Shown here: positions 56,546-64,000 of the stretch, piece by piece
Layout: every line of letters begins with the position of its first letter
Position numbering within the stretch: position 1 is the stretch's first letter
NCBI RefSeq assembly: GCF_021654285.1
Contig: NZ_JAKFZS010000003.1
Span: 186,001-250,000 of the forward strand
Direction of reading: 5' to 3'
Length of the DNA stretch: 64,000 nucleotides
DNA from: Pseudoalteromonas luteoviolacea
GTDB lineage: Bacteria > Pseudomonadota > Gammaproteobacteria > Enterobacterales > Alteromonadaceae
Program-made: the position numbers and the translations under genes
The notes under the pieces: model-generated
Told to the model about the DNA's origin: nothing
The model's database searches: none
The model's input: the letters and a program-made list of their open reading frames with translations, nothing else

Positions 56546-57601
56546 ATGACTGCACACAATTGGATTAAGATTTACAACGAATCAAATATCAACCACTACA
56601 CCGCAACTAGGGAGAATGAAACGCGATTTTGGCAATCACTGTCTTTTTTAAAGTCACAATCTCCTCTACCAGAAGCCTTAAAAGATGCCTCAGAGTTTGG
56701 CATTAAATATGTACTGGTCGCCGTCAACGAAGATATCGGTCCTCGCGGCAATTGTGGTAATGGCGGTGCAACGGATGGCTGGCAGGCATTTTTAAAACGC
56801 TTCCTAAATTTACCATGTAATCAATTCCTTACGCCTAACAATGTCTTATTACTCGGCGAAATCATAACCCATGACTTGCAAACCCAAAGCGGATCAGCAG
56901 ATAACGCCACACCTGATGGCCTAGCTCAATTAAGAGCGCTTTGCGAAACGCTAGATGAACGAGTGAGCGCAGTCCTTCGAGCCATTTTTGATGCAGGCCT
57001 AGAGCCTATTTTAATTGGCGGCGGCCACAACAACAGCTACGGCTTACTCAAAGCGTTATTCACCAGCTCACAAGGCTCATGCCAAGCAATTAACTTCGAC
57101 CCGCATGCCGATTTTAGAGCCATTGAAGGTAGGCACTCAGGTAACGGATTTAGCTATGCATACCAAGCAGGATACCTTGCAGACTACCATGTCGTAGGCA
57201 TGCATGAGCAAAAAAACAATGACACCATCATCGCATCACTGCAAAAAGCTGGATTTACTTACACCACATACCAAGACATTCTAGTGACTCGGGAAACCTC
57301 ATTAACGGATGCAATAAAGGTCGCAACAAGTCGCTTCAAACAAAGCTTACCTTTAGGGATTGAAGTAGACGTCGACGCGATTTCAGGTATGCCGGTCAGT
57401 GCTTACACCAACTGTGGATTCAGCGTGAATGATGCAGAACACTTTGTTTATCAAAGCGCCAAGCAAGCAAACACACGATATTTACACCTATGTGAAGCCG
57501 CCCCAAAAAATCACCCTCAAGGTGAGCAACAAGGCATTATTGAAGCGGGGCAAGTGCTATCAGGACTGGTCTGCAGCTATCTCAAAGCACGACAAAGCTA
57601 A
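56546..57601 (+). CDS. hutG: Formimidoylglutamase (arginase family)
   Basis: Manganese ureohydrolase-fold enzyme converting N-formimidoylglutamate to glutamate and formamide in histidine degradation. Metal motifs are GGGHNNSYG (about 158-166), DPHADFR (D185, H187, D189) and EVDVDAI (D275, D277). It is 351 aa. hutI and hutC within 4 kb favour HutG over arginase or agmatinase. The stop overlaps the GGDEF/EAL gene on the opposite strand by 4 bp. Confidence 0.9.
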   Translation: MTAHNWIKIYNESNINHYTATRENETRFWQSLSFLKSQSPLPEALKDASEFGIKYVLVAVNEDIGPRGNCGNGGATDGWQAFLKRFLNLPCNQFLTPNNVLLLGEIITHDLQTQSGSADNATPDGLAQLRALCETLDERVSAVLRAIFDAGLEPILIGGGHNNSYGLLKALFTSSQGSCQAINFDPHADFRAIEGRHSGNGFSYAYQAGYLADYHVVGMHEQKNNDTIIASLQKAGFTYTTYQDILVTRETSLTDAIKVATSRFKQSLPLGIEVDVDAISGMPVSAYTNCGFSVNDAEHFVYQSAKQANTRYLHLCEAAPKNHPQGEQQGIIEAGQVLSGLVCSYLKARQS

Positions 57602-59463
57602 TTGGTATCGAAGGTGCTGGGTTTGTCCTCTACAGGGTGCTCCCAGCGCCATTGCTTCAGCCAACTGATCATCCCTATACTACTCAAAGGACGAGTGAAT
57701 AAATAACCTTGCGCTGCGAACGCATTTAAGTTTTGCACGAACTGCAGTTGCTCCTGTGACTCAACGCCTTCGCAGATCACCTTACACTCTTGGACATTTT
57801 GCATTTCGACAATGCCTCGCACAACAGCTTTAAAATTCCCTTGGTTTTGATTTGGCGTCGTTAATGAGCGTCCAAGTTTCACGTAATCCACTTCTAATTT
57901 GGGTAATTTTGCCAACAGTAAAGGCGATTCGCCGAAGCCGTCCACACACAACCTCACGCCCATCGTGCGTAGCCTCGCCACCATGGCAACGCCTTGTTGA
58001 TCTAGTGTGGTAAACATTTGCGATGGACACTCAATGATAATATCGCTTGGCATTAATTGGTGTTCCACTAAGATCCTATCGACAAACTCGATAAACTCTT
58101 CATGTAGCATTTCAGGGCCAAATAAATTGATGCCTAGTGGCATCTGGATCCCTTCAACTCGCAGTGCCAGCGCAATTTCAGCAGCACGCTCAATCACATA
58201 CTGTGCTAAGGGAAGCGCAAGCCCCGCAATACGAATATCCTCAATAAACTTACTCGCCGCTAATATCCCCTGCTTAGGGTGCTGCCACCGCAAGAGTAGT
58301 TCTACATACTCAATATCACCATCACCGTTTCGCACTACAGGTTGAAAATATAATTCCAACTCATTTTTGAAATCAATATGGGCCAACTCTGCTAGCCTTG
58401 CTTGCTGCTCAAGGCGGTCTATTTGCATTTTTTGCTGGTACGGGGCGATGGTGTTGTCTGGACTACTATCCAATGCCAAAAACACACAGGTCAATAAATC
58501 ATCAAATTGACCAAGCTCTTCGTCGCAATTGACATAACTCGCTCTGGCACTGACTTCTATTATGCAGTTACCAACATTAAATGGCTTGAGCGTGCTTTCA
58601 ATAATTTCCGCACATAAATGCTCATGGAGATGCTGCTGATGTGCCAAGCTGCATACAAATACAAAATGCAAGCCGCCTAAATGCGCTAAACGCTCTACGT
58701 CATTGCCCATGGTAATAGGCATAACGTCGTGACTTTGCAGATGCTGCTTCATGCGATTTGCTGATTGCGCAAGTAACAAATCCCCAAACTCTCGACCAAG
58801 ATGAAAATTAACCTGCTGGAAACCTTCCAGTCTCACCATCACCAACATGGCTGTACCTGCCTCTCTGGCACGATATTCATTGAATGCCTCTCGAATGCCA
58901 GCGCGATCGGGCAATCCTAAGATATCTGTATTGGCCACATTATTGGGCTCAATAGGTGCACTATCATGGCTTTGACGCGCATCAATAAAGAGTTCACTGA
59001 TGAAAATGGGGAAAAGAGCAAACACAACATAGATACTAGAGGAGTGCCACCAAAAATGGCTTACTGTTAACAAAGTTGCTGCAATCGCGCATAAGGCACA
59101 GATCACAATATGTCTTCCCTGCCCGATTCGGTCGCTTTGCCATATGTTTACTAACAATACAAACACAAGGAAATAAAGCGTGCCATCCCCCACCGCAGCC
59201 AGCACACCTAATCCGCCCGATCCAAGCAAGGCGAGCAGTATTCGATTGATAGCGAAATAAGAGCGAGCAATCGCCACCAAGCTCAAACTCACCACAATAC
59301 CGGCGAAAAATGCCACTGACAGAGGTGAGTTTAAAAGGTGACTTGTGGAAAAGTCGGCTAGCGTTGTTGCACTCAATACGGGGAATACCCAGCATATGTT
59401 CGATATAAAAATAAGCGAATTTAACAACAAAAATCTAGCCATCACACGACCACTACAGACCAT
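57598..59463 (-). CDS. Membrane protein with degenerate GGDEF and EAL domains
   Basis: A 621-aa protein with a hydrophobic N-terminal half (several transmembrane helices within about 10-165), then GGDEF and EAL folds. The cyclase motif reads GGLHF, not GGDEF. In the EAL fold ELLLR replaces EALLR, CPSQ replaces the TE(S/T) glutamate motif, VDGFG replaces DDFG, and KLG replaces KID. Both activities are probably lost, leaving a possible binding or scaffolding role. The ATG overlaps the hutI stop (TAATG), so it is translationally coupled to histidine degradation. An internal ATG at 59442 is an alternative start. Confidence 0.88.
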   Translation of the reverse strand: MVCSGRVMARFLLLNSLIFISNICWVFPVLSATTLADFSTSHLLNSPLSVAFFAGIVVSLSLVAIARSYFAINRILLALLGSGGLGVLAAVGDGTLYFLVFVLLVNIWQSDRIGQGRHIVICALCAIAATLLTVSHFWWHSSSIYVVFALFPIFISELFIDARQSHDSAPIEPNNVANTDILGLPDRAGIREAFNEYRAREAGTAMLVMVRLEGFQQVNFHLGREFGDLLLAQSANRMKQHLQSHDVMPITMGNDVERLAHLGGLHFVFVCSLAHQQHLHEHLCAEIIESTLKPFNVGNCIIEVSARASYVNCDEELGQFDDLLTCVFLALDSSPDNTIAPYQQKMQIDRLEQQARLAELAHIDFKNELELYFQPVVRNGDGDIEYVELLLRWQHPKQGILAASKFIEDIRIAGLALPLAQYVIERAAEIALALRVEGIQMPLGINLFGPEMLHEEFIEFVDRILVEHQLMPSDIIIECPSQMFTTLDQQGVAMVARLRTMGVRLCVDGFGESPLLLAKLPKLEVDYVKLGRSLTTPNQNQGNFKAVVRGIVEMQNVQECKVICEGVESQEQLQFVQNLNAFAAQGYLFTRPLSSIGMISWLKQWRWEHPVEDKPSTFDTN

Positions 59464-60689
59464 TAATATTGAATAAGTCTACCCGATATCCACAGATTTA
59501 ACAGATCGTTTACGCCAAACTGATAACTTAATTCTGATGGATGCTGAATTTGCCACATCGCAATATCCGCTTTTGCACCCACTTTAAGCACACCTTTATC
59601 AGATAAACCCAATGCTTTCGCCGCATGTCTCGTCACACCTAATAACGACTCTTCTGGTGTCATTTTAAATAATGTGCATGCCATATTCAGCATTAAACGA
59701 AGCGAGCATAACGGTGCGGTACCTGGATTAAAATCACTGGCAATGGCAATCGGTACTTTATGCTCACGCAATAAATCAATTGGCGGATGCTGAGTTTCTC
59801 TTAGGAAGTAAAACGCGCCCGGTAAAATCACCGCAACCGTGCCCGATTTGGCCATAGCCATCACACCGTGCTCATCTAAGTACTCGATATGATCTGCCGA
59901 TAACCCACCAAACTCAGCGACCAGCTCACTGCCATGCTGATTAGATAGCTGCTCTGCATGGCATTTCACTTTCAAACCTAATTCAGTTGCACGTTCAAAC
60001 ACACGCTTTGTTTGCGCATGACTAAAGCCCACGTTTTCGCAAAATACATCAACCGCATCCGCGAGGCCACGCTGTGCCACTAAAGGCAACATTTCGTCAC
60101 AGACTAGGTCAATATAGCCATCGCTATTGCCTTTAAACTCAGGAGGTAAGGCGTGCGCCCCCAAAAACGTACTTTGAATTTGGATAGGGTGATGTTCATC
60201 CAAGATTTGGTTTACTTCGAGTAATTTCAGCTCACTTTCAGTATCAAGACCATAACCCGATTTGCTTTCAACCGTAGTTACCCCCTCCTTTAACAAGGCA
60301 TTTAAGCGCGACTTAGCAACTACGAATAAATCTTCTTTTGAGGCCTGACGCGTTGCTTTCACAGTTGTTGCAATACCACCGCCCTGCTCTGCGATTTGCT
60401 GATAAGATACACCATTCAAACGCTGCTCAAATTCTTGTGCTCGAGAGCCTGCAAATAATATATGAGTGTGGCAATCAATCAGACCCGGCGTCAGCCACGC
60501 CCCTTTTGCAGATGTCACTGGGGTCGCTAATGCGTCAAACTCTGGCATTTCAGATGTTTTACCAAGCCAAATTATCGTATCGCCTTTTAACATGATCGCC
60601 GCATTTTCAATTACGCCATATGCGCCTGCGATCTGCTCATCCATTGTGGCAATATTTGCATCAGTTATTACTAAATCTACTTCAATCAC
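59463..60689 (-). CDS. hutI: Imidazolonepropionase
   Basis: Zinc amidohydrolase opening imidazolone-5-propionate to N-formimidoylglutamate, the third step of histidine degradation. It is 408 aa. The metal motif is [14 protein letters not shown], and [17 protein letters not shown] and [10 protein letters not shown] supply further active-site residues. The start is GTG at 60689. It is divergent from hutC, with an operator between, and no hutU or hutH is in the window. Confidence 0.97.
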   Translation of the reverse strand: MIEVDLVITDANIATMDEQIAGAYGVIENAAIMLKGDTIIWLGKTSEMPEFDALATPVTSAKGAWLTPGLIDCHTHILFAGSRAQEFEQRLNGVSYQQIAEQGGGIATTVKATRQASKEDLFVVAKSRLNALLKEGVTTVESKSGYGLDTESELKLLEVNQILDEHHPIQIQSTFLGAHALPPEFKGNSDGYIDLVCDEMLPLVAQRGLADAVDVFCENVGFSHAQTKRVFERATELGLKVKCHAEQLSNQHGSELVAEFGGLSADHIEYLDEHGVMAMAKSGTVAVILPGAFYFLRETQHPPIDLLREHKVPIAIASDFNPGTAPLCSLRLMLNMACTLFKMTPEESLLGVTRHAAKALGLSDKGVLKVGAKADIAMWQIQHPSELSYQFGVNDLLNLWISGRLIQY

Positions 60690-60735
60690 TGTCTACACTC
60701 AGTTGGAGAAAATTAATACAAGTTTAGCAAGAATA

Positions 60736-60749
60736 CTTGTATATACAAG
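60736..60749. promoter_or_regulatory. HutC operator palindrome
   Basis: CTTGTATATACAAG is a perfect 14-bp palindrome in the 109-bp spacer between hutI and hutC. GntR/HutC-type repressors bind such TGTATATACA-like dyads. An extra half-site ATACAAG at 60716-60722 forms a second inverted pair with its left arm. It could control both directions. Confidence 0.82.
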
Positions 60750-60798
60750 ATGACTATGCCACCTTTATGACTAACCTTTTATTACACGGTAGCAGACA

Positions 60799-61509
60799 GT
60801 GACTGAACAACCTAAATTTGCACAGATCAAACAGTATATTATTGAGCAGATCCGCGCTGGGGTGTGGCTAGAGCACCAACGAGTTCCCTCTGAAAATGAG
60901 CTATCCGATCAATTTAAGGTAAGCCGCATGACGGCGCGACGCGCACTGAGTGAACTCACAGAGGTGGGCATACTTACTCGCAGTCAAGGATTGGGCACGT
61001 TTGTCGCCAGTTTTAAATCTCAGTCATCACTGTTGGAAATACGCAATATCGCTGATGAAGTTGCACAGCGCGGTGGTGACTACACCTGTGTGGTATTATC
61101 GCTAGAATCCATCTTTGCAATTGCGCCAATAGCCATAGCACTTGGGGTTGAAATTGACAGTCAGGTATATCGTAGTGTGATAGTCCATCACGAAAATGAC
61201 GAACCACTGCAAGTAGAAGAGCGCTTTGTTAATCCGGCATTGGCACCTGAGTACTTACAGCAAGACTTTACCGCATTGACGCCGCACGAATACCTAACGC
61301 AAGTTGCGCCACTGACCGAAGCTAGACATACTGTTGAAGCAGTAATGCCCAACGAGGAAGTGTGCCAATGGCTGAATATGTTTAATGAAGAACCTTGCTT
61401 GCAAGTCATTCGACGAACTTGGTCGTCTCAAGGTATCGTCAGTTTTGCTCGACTGATCTCTCCGGGCAGTAAGTACCGCCTCGGAGGTCACCTCACATTC
61501 AAAAAATAA
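60799..61509 (+). CDS. hutC: Histidine utilization repressor HutC
   Basis: GntR-family repressor of the HutC subfamily, normally responding to urocanate. A winged helix (residues 1-75; VPSENELSDQFKVSRMTARRALSEL) is followed by a UTRA effector domain (about 95-235). It is 236 aa with a GTG start. It is divergent from hutI with a matching palindrome in the spacer; autoregulation is likely. Confidence 0.95.
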   Translation: MTEQPKFAQIKQYIIEQIRAGVWLEHQRVPSENELSDQFKVSRMTARRALSELTEVGILTRSQGLGTFVASFKSQSSLLEIRNIADEVAQRGGDYTCVVLSLESIFAIAPIAIALGVEIDSQVYRSVIVHHENDEPLQVEERFVNPALAPEYLQQDFTALTPHEYLTQVAPLTEARHTVEAVMPNEEVCQWLNMFNEEPCLQVIRRTWSSQGIVSFARLISPGSKYRLGGHLTFKK

Positions 61510-61520
61510 AACGCTGCAGC

Positions 61521-62285
61521 TTAAATATCGTGACGATACTCAAAGCCCAATTCCGTGATTAGCGTACCATCAATTACCCTTGCCACAGTCTCGTCACTGG
61601 CAAAGCTGGGAGGCTCACTACCATACTGCATGCAGTGCTGTTGATAATAATCCTGTTTAGTCGGATGAGCAGGGTGACATATATTGTAGACAGGCTTTGC
61701 TGAGTGCCAACTGGATATGATGCGCAGCAGTCCATTGACCACATCTTGCTGATCTACCATATTAACCAGCGCGTGTGAGGAACTTGATAAGTGTTTACCT
61801 GCAATAAACCTGCCCGGCTCTCTGCTTGGACCGACCAAACCAGCTAAACGCACGACTTTACCATGTTGTTCAAGAACCATGTGCTCTGCAGTTTGCAATA
61901 TCTGCTGACGTGTGGTGTCTTTTGGCGCCAGTGGCGATTGCTCATCAAAATGACCCGAGTCAGTACCATACACCGCGGTTGAAGAGCATAGTAAAAAGCC
62001 TCGACACTTTAACGAGGCTGCGGTTTCCAGCGCCAAACGCAATGTTTCTAGGTACAAGGTTTCACTTTGACGCATGCGTGGTGGTATAGCACACACCCAA
62101 TACGCCTCATCAAGTGTAATAGAATGATGAAGTACTGAGTCAGTCACGCAAAATGCTTTGATGTCTTCGTCTACATGCGCTTCTCGGCGTGTCGCTTGAA
62201 CCTGCCAACCGCTCGCTTTTGCATCTCGAACTAACGCGCTACCGAGCCAACCCGCACCTAAAACGACTAACTTATTATTCATCAT
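61521..62285 (-). CDS. NAD(P)-binding SDR/epimerase-like protein (YeeZ-like)
   Basis: Extended-SDR Rossmann protein of 254 aa. The dinucleotide motif is VLGAGWLGSALV (about 7-18), with a middle LCSSTAVYG strand-Tyr region resembling the SDR catalytic Ser/Tyr. It is similar in layout to E. coli YeeZ, whose role is unknown. It is convergent with hutC and not evidently part of the hut set. Confidence 0.75.
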   Translation of the reverse strand: MMNNKLVVLGAGWLGSALVRDAKASGWQVQATRREAHVDEDIKAFCVTDSVLHHSITLDEAYWVCAIPPRMRQSETLYLETLRLALETAASLKCRGFLLCSSTAVYGTDSGHFDEQSPLAPKDTTRQQILQTAEHMVLEQHGKVVRLAGLVGPSREPGRFIAGKHLSSSSHALVNMVDQQDVVNGLLRIISSWHSAKPVYNICHPAHPTKQDYYQQHCMQYGSEPPSFASDETVARVIDGTLITELGFEYRHDI

Positions 62286-62539
62286 ATTTTCTTAATTTTA
62301 CCTAAATCAGGTCATAATGTTAGTACAGCATAATAAAAAATACCATCAACATTTCCTCAGCTTTTGGTTATAAATTAGCTACTGCAATATGATGATTCTT
62401 TACTATTTTTTTATTTTTTTAGGAACGATATGATGAAACCACTTATCTCATCTTGCACGTACCTCGCCCAAATTTGCTAGATATATCAAATGAGATATGG
62501 TTTATTACGTTAGCGCTGTCCCAATAAAAAGAATACGTC
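62286..62539. other. Intergenic region upstream of the terminal chemoreceptor
   Basis: About 250 bp without ORF or repeat; AT-rich, presumably carrying divergent promoters that I cannot pin down. Confidence 0.4.
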
Positions 62540-64000
62540 ATGTTTGAAAACTTATCTCTTCGTAAAAAAATTCTCATACTGATCGGTGGCACAATTTCGG
62601 TGTTATTGATGCTGGCTTCCACTTATTTTGTTAATCATATCGCAACAATCTCACGTCAAGGTATTGAACGTGAAGCACAGAGTTATATCTACTCTGAAAA
62701 ACTATCTATGGAGTCATTTTTCGCTCAATACGGCAAAGTGGTCGAAACCTTTGTCACCAACCCCCATAACATCAATTGGTTTGATAGCTACTCAGTTAGA
62801 GAGCAAAGCCTAGCTGGTGACAAAGGCTATGATGAAGTCAACGAGGACTTTCAGCGTATCAGTAAAAGCGATGAAAACATTTTGTCTGCATTTATGGCGT
62901 CAGCACGCACTGGTGAGTATTTTAAAGAAAACGAACGTACTTCAAACTTCTCTGATGGACGACCTTATTACGCATACAAACGTCCATGGTGGCAAGACGC
63001 GCTGAATCACGGCAAGCTATACGTTGGTGCTCTATCTGTAGATATCAATACAGGTGATGTGTCTGCCGTTGTTCAGCAGCCAGTTTATAATAAACAAGGC
63101 GAGCTGGTCGCTGTCGGTGGTGTCGATCTGCAAATAAACAAAATCAATGCCATGGTTGAAGAGATCCAATTTGATGGTGAGGGCTACGGCTTCTTACTCG
63201 ATAATGAACTCAAAGTAGTTCATTTATCAAAGCGCACTGGGCACAACCTGTCGACAACGGATGCAGGACCTCGCGGTAAAGAAGGCTTAGCAGGTCTTGA
63301 ACAGCAATTTCAAGATACCAGTGGCTTTACCGAACTCACCCGTTTAATTGATCGCCAAGACGCTGGTAACGCCACCGTGACATTACAAGGTCAAGAATAT
63401 TATGTTGTGTTCAACAGCGTAAAACTGGATACGCCAGTACTTGATTGGCATGTAGGTATTCTTATTCCAGTGAGTCTAATTGAAGAACCTGTAAATGAAG
63501 CGGTAATGAGCACTGTGACAGCTGTGATCGTCATTTTATCAATTATTGTCGCCATGATTTTACTTGCTGCACAGATGATCACACGTCCTATCATTACTTT
63601 AACAGACACTATGCGTGATATTGCTTCAGGTGAAGGTGACTTAACTCGTCGCATCAATATTGAGAGTCAAGATGAAGTGGGGCAGCTAGCTATGCACATG
63701 AACACCTTCATCGATAAGTTACGTGCCATGATGATCGATACAGCCGCGCAAGCAGAACAACTTAGCGGTGCCTCAGCTCAGCTACGTGATGTCTCAAATA
63801 ACACCAATGATGAAATCCAGCAAGAAAAAGAGCAAGTAGACAGCGTATCCGCAGCCGTCACGGAAATGGCTGCAACGGTAACCGAGATATCTCGCAATGC
63901 CCATGAAACAAATCGCGCATCTGATTTAGTGCAGAGTATGACCAACGATGGTGCTCAGCGCTCCAGTCAGGCTCAAGAAGTGATGACGGAGCTTGCCAGC
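62540..64000 (+). CDS. Methyl-accepting chemotaxis protein with dCache sensor (3' end cut by window)
   Basis: Open from ATG 62540 to the window edge (487 codons, no stop). Transmembrane helix 1 is about 12-34. The periplasmic part carries a double-Cache domain (RPWWQDALNHGKLYVGALSVD, GGVDLQINKINAMV). Helix 2 is about 320-342, followed by HAMP (MITRPIITLTDTM, DIASGEGDLTRRI) and the start of the signalling domain (SVSAAVTEMAATVTEIS). Double-Cache receptors often sense amino acids or organic acids; the ligand is unknown. The start fits the usual MFENLSLRKKI opening. Confidence 0.9.
   Translation, partial: MFENLSLRKKILILIGGTISVLLMLASTYFVNHIATISRQGIEREAQSYIYSEKLSMESFFAQYGKVVETFVTNPHNINWFDSYSVREQSLAGDKGYDEVNEDFQRISKSDENILSAFMASARTGEYFKENERTSNFSDGRPYYAYKRPWWQDALNHGKLYVGALSVDINTGDVSAVVQQPVYNKQGELVAVGGVDLQINKINAMVEEIQFDGEGYGFLLDNELKVVHLSKRTGHNLSTTDAGPRGKEGLAGLEQQFQDTSGFTELTRLIDRQDAGNATVTLQGQEYYVVFNSVKLDTPVLDWHVGILIPVSLIEEPVNEAVMSTVTAVIVILSIIVAMILLAAQMITRPIITLTDTMRDIASGEGDLTRRINIESQDEVGQLAMHMNTFIDKLRAMMIDTAAQAEQLSGASAQLRDVSNNTNDEIQQEKEQVDSVSAAVTEMAATVTEISRNAHETNRASDLVQSMTNDGAQRSSQAQEVMTELAS

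Noticed and set aside
56546..57601. Arginase or agmatinase
   Set aside because: The fold fits, but neighbouring hutI and hutC and the GGGHNNSYG variant favour formimidoylglutamase.
1..64000. Mobile elements, CRISPR arrays, tRNA or rRNA genes
   Set aside because: No transposase or integrase gene, no direct-repeat array, no cloverleaf or rRNA signature was seen on either strand.

Overview
The window reads as chromosome of a marine gammaproteobacterium of the order Alteromonadales, most likely Pseudoalteromonas or a close relative. This rests on gene content and order (two long E. coli-like blocks), moderate AT-richness, and an abundance of chemotaxis and cyclic-di-GMP genes. It is an inference; no 16S or other marker is present. 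Coding density is high. I see no tRNA, rRNA, IS element, prophage or CRISPR array.

Layout. 1-5.1 kb: a GAF-GAF-GGDEF protein with a decayed EAL tail, the Rep helicase and ubiK. 5.1-11.3 kb: an accessory stretch with a 0.6 kb empty gap, a lipoprotein S41 peptidase divergent from a LysR regulator, a beta-carbonic anhydrase, a methyltransferase and a membrane-anchored NMT1-type binding protein. 11.3-17.9 kb: a complete ilvGMEDA operon on the minus strand, headed by an ilvL leader peptide and attenuator that can be read base by base. 18-21 kb: a TraB/GumN protein and a hybrid histidine kinase. 21-25.3 kb: a lysine riboswitch followed by dapA-, dapD- and lysA-like genes and an AstE/ASPA-type deacylase, closed by a terminator. 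A small double-glycine peptide gene with a cysteine-containing core follows.

25.7-40.4 kb is the conserved block trpS-gph-rpe-dam-damX-aroB-aroK-pilQPONM with mrcA divergent. It covers shikimate synthesis, mismatch-repair methylation, division, and the type IV pilus alignment complex and secretin. A small secreted protein and a DUF2970 protein are inserted between rpe and dam. 40.5-56.5 kb is a second block: metL-metB, metJ with Met boxes, a malic enzyme, rpmE, priA, ftsN, hslVU, a DUF971 gene and rraA. It is interrupted by an HBM-type chemoreceptor and a glycosyltransferase/PAP2 pair. 56.5-61.5 kb carries histidine degradation genes (hutG, hutI, hutC) with a perfect HutC-type palindrome, plus a GGDEF/EAL-like gene coupled to hutI whose catalytic motifs are largely lost. 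The window ends with an SDR-family protein and a dCache chemoreceptor cut by the window edge.

The parts most worth following up are: the lysine-riboswitch operon, where an AstE-type hydrolase sits where a DapE function would be expected; the stand-alone double-glycine peptide; the two decayed c-di-GMP proteins; and the G9 tract inside rraA. I found no large, clearly unprecedented multi-gene system.
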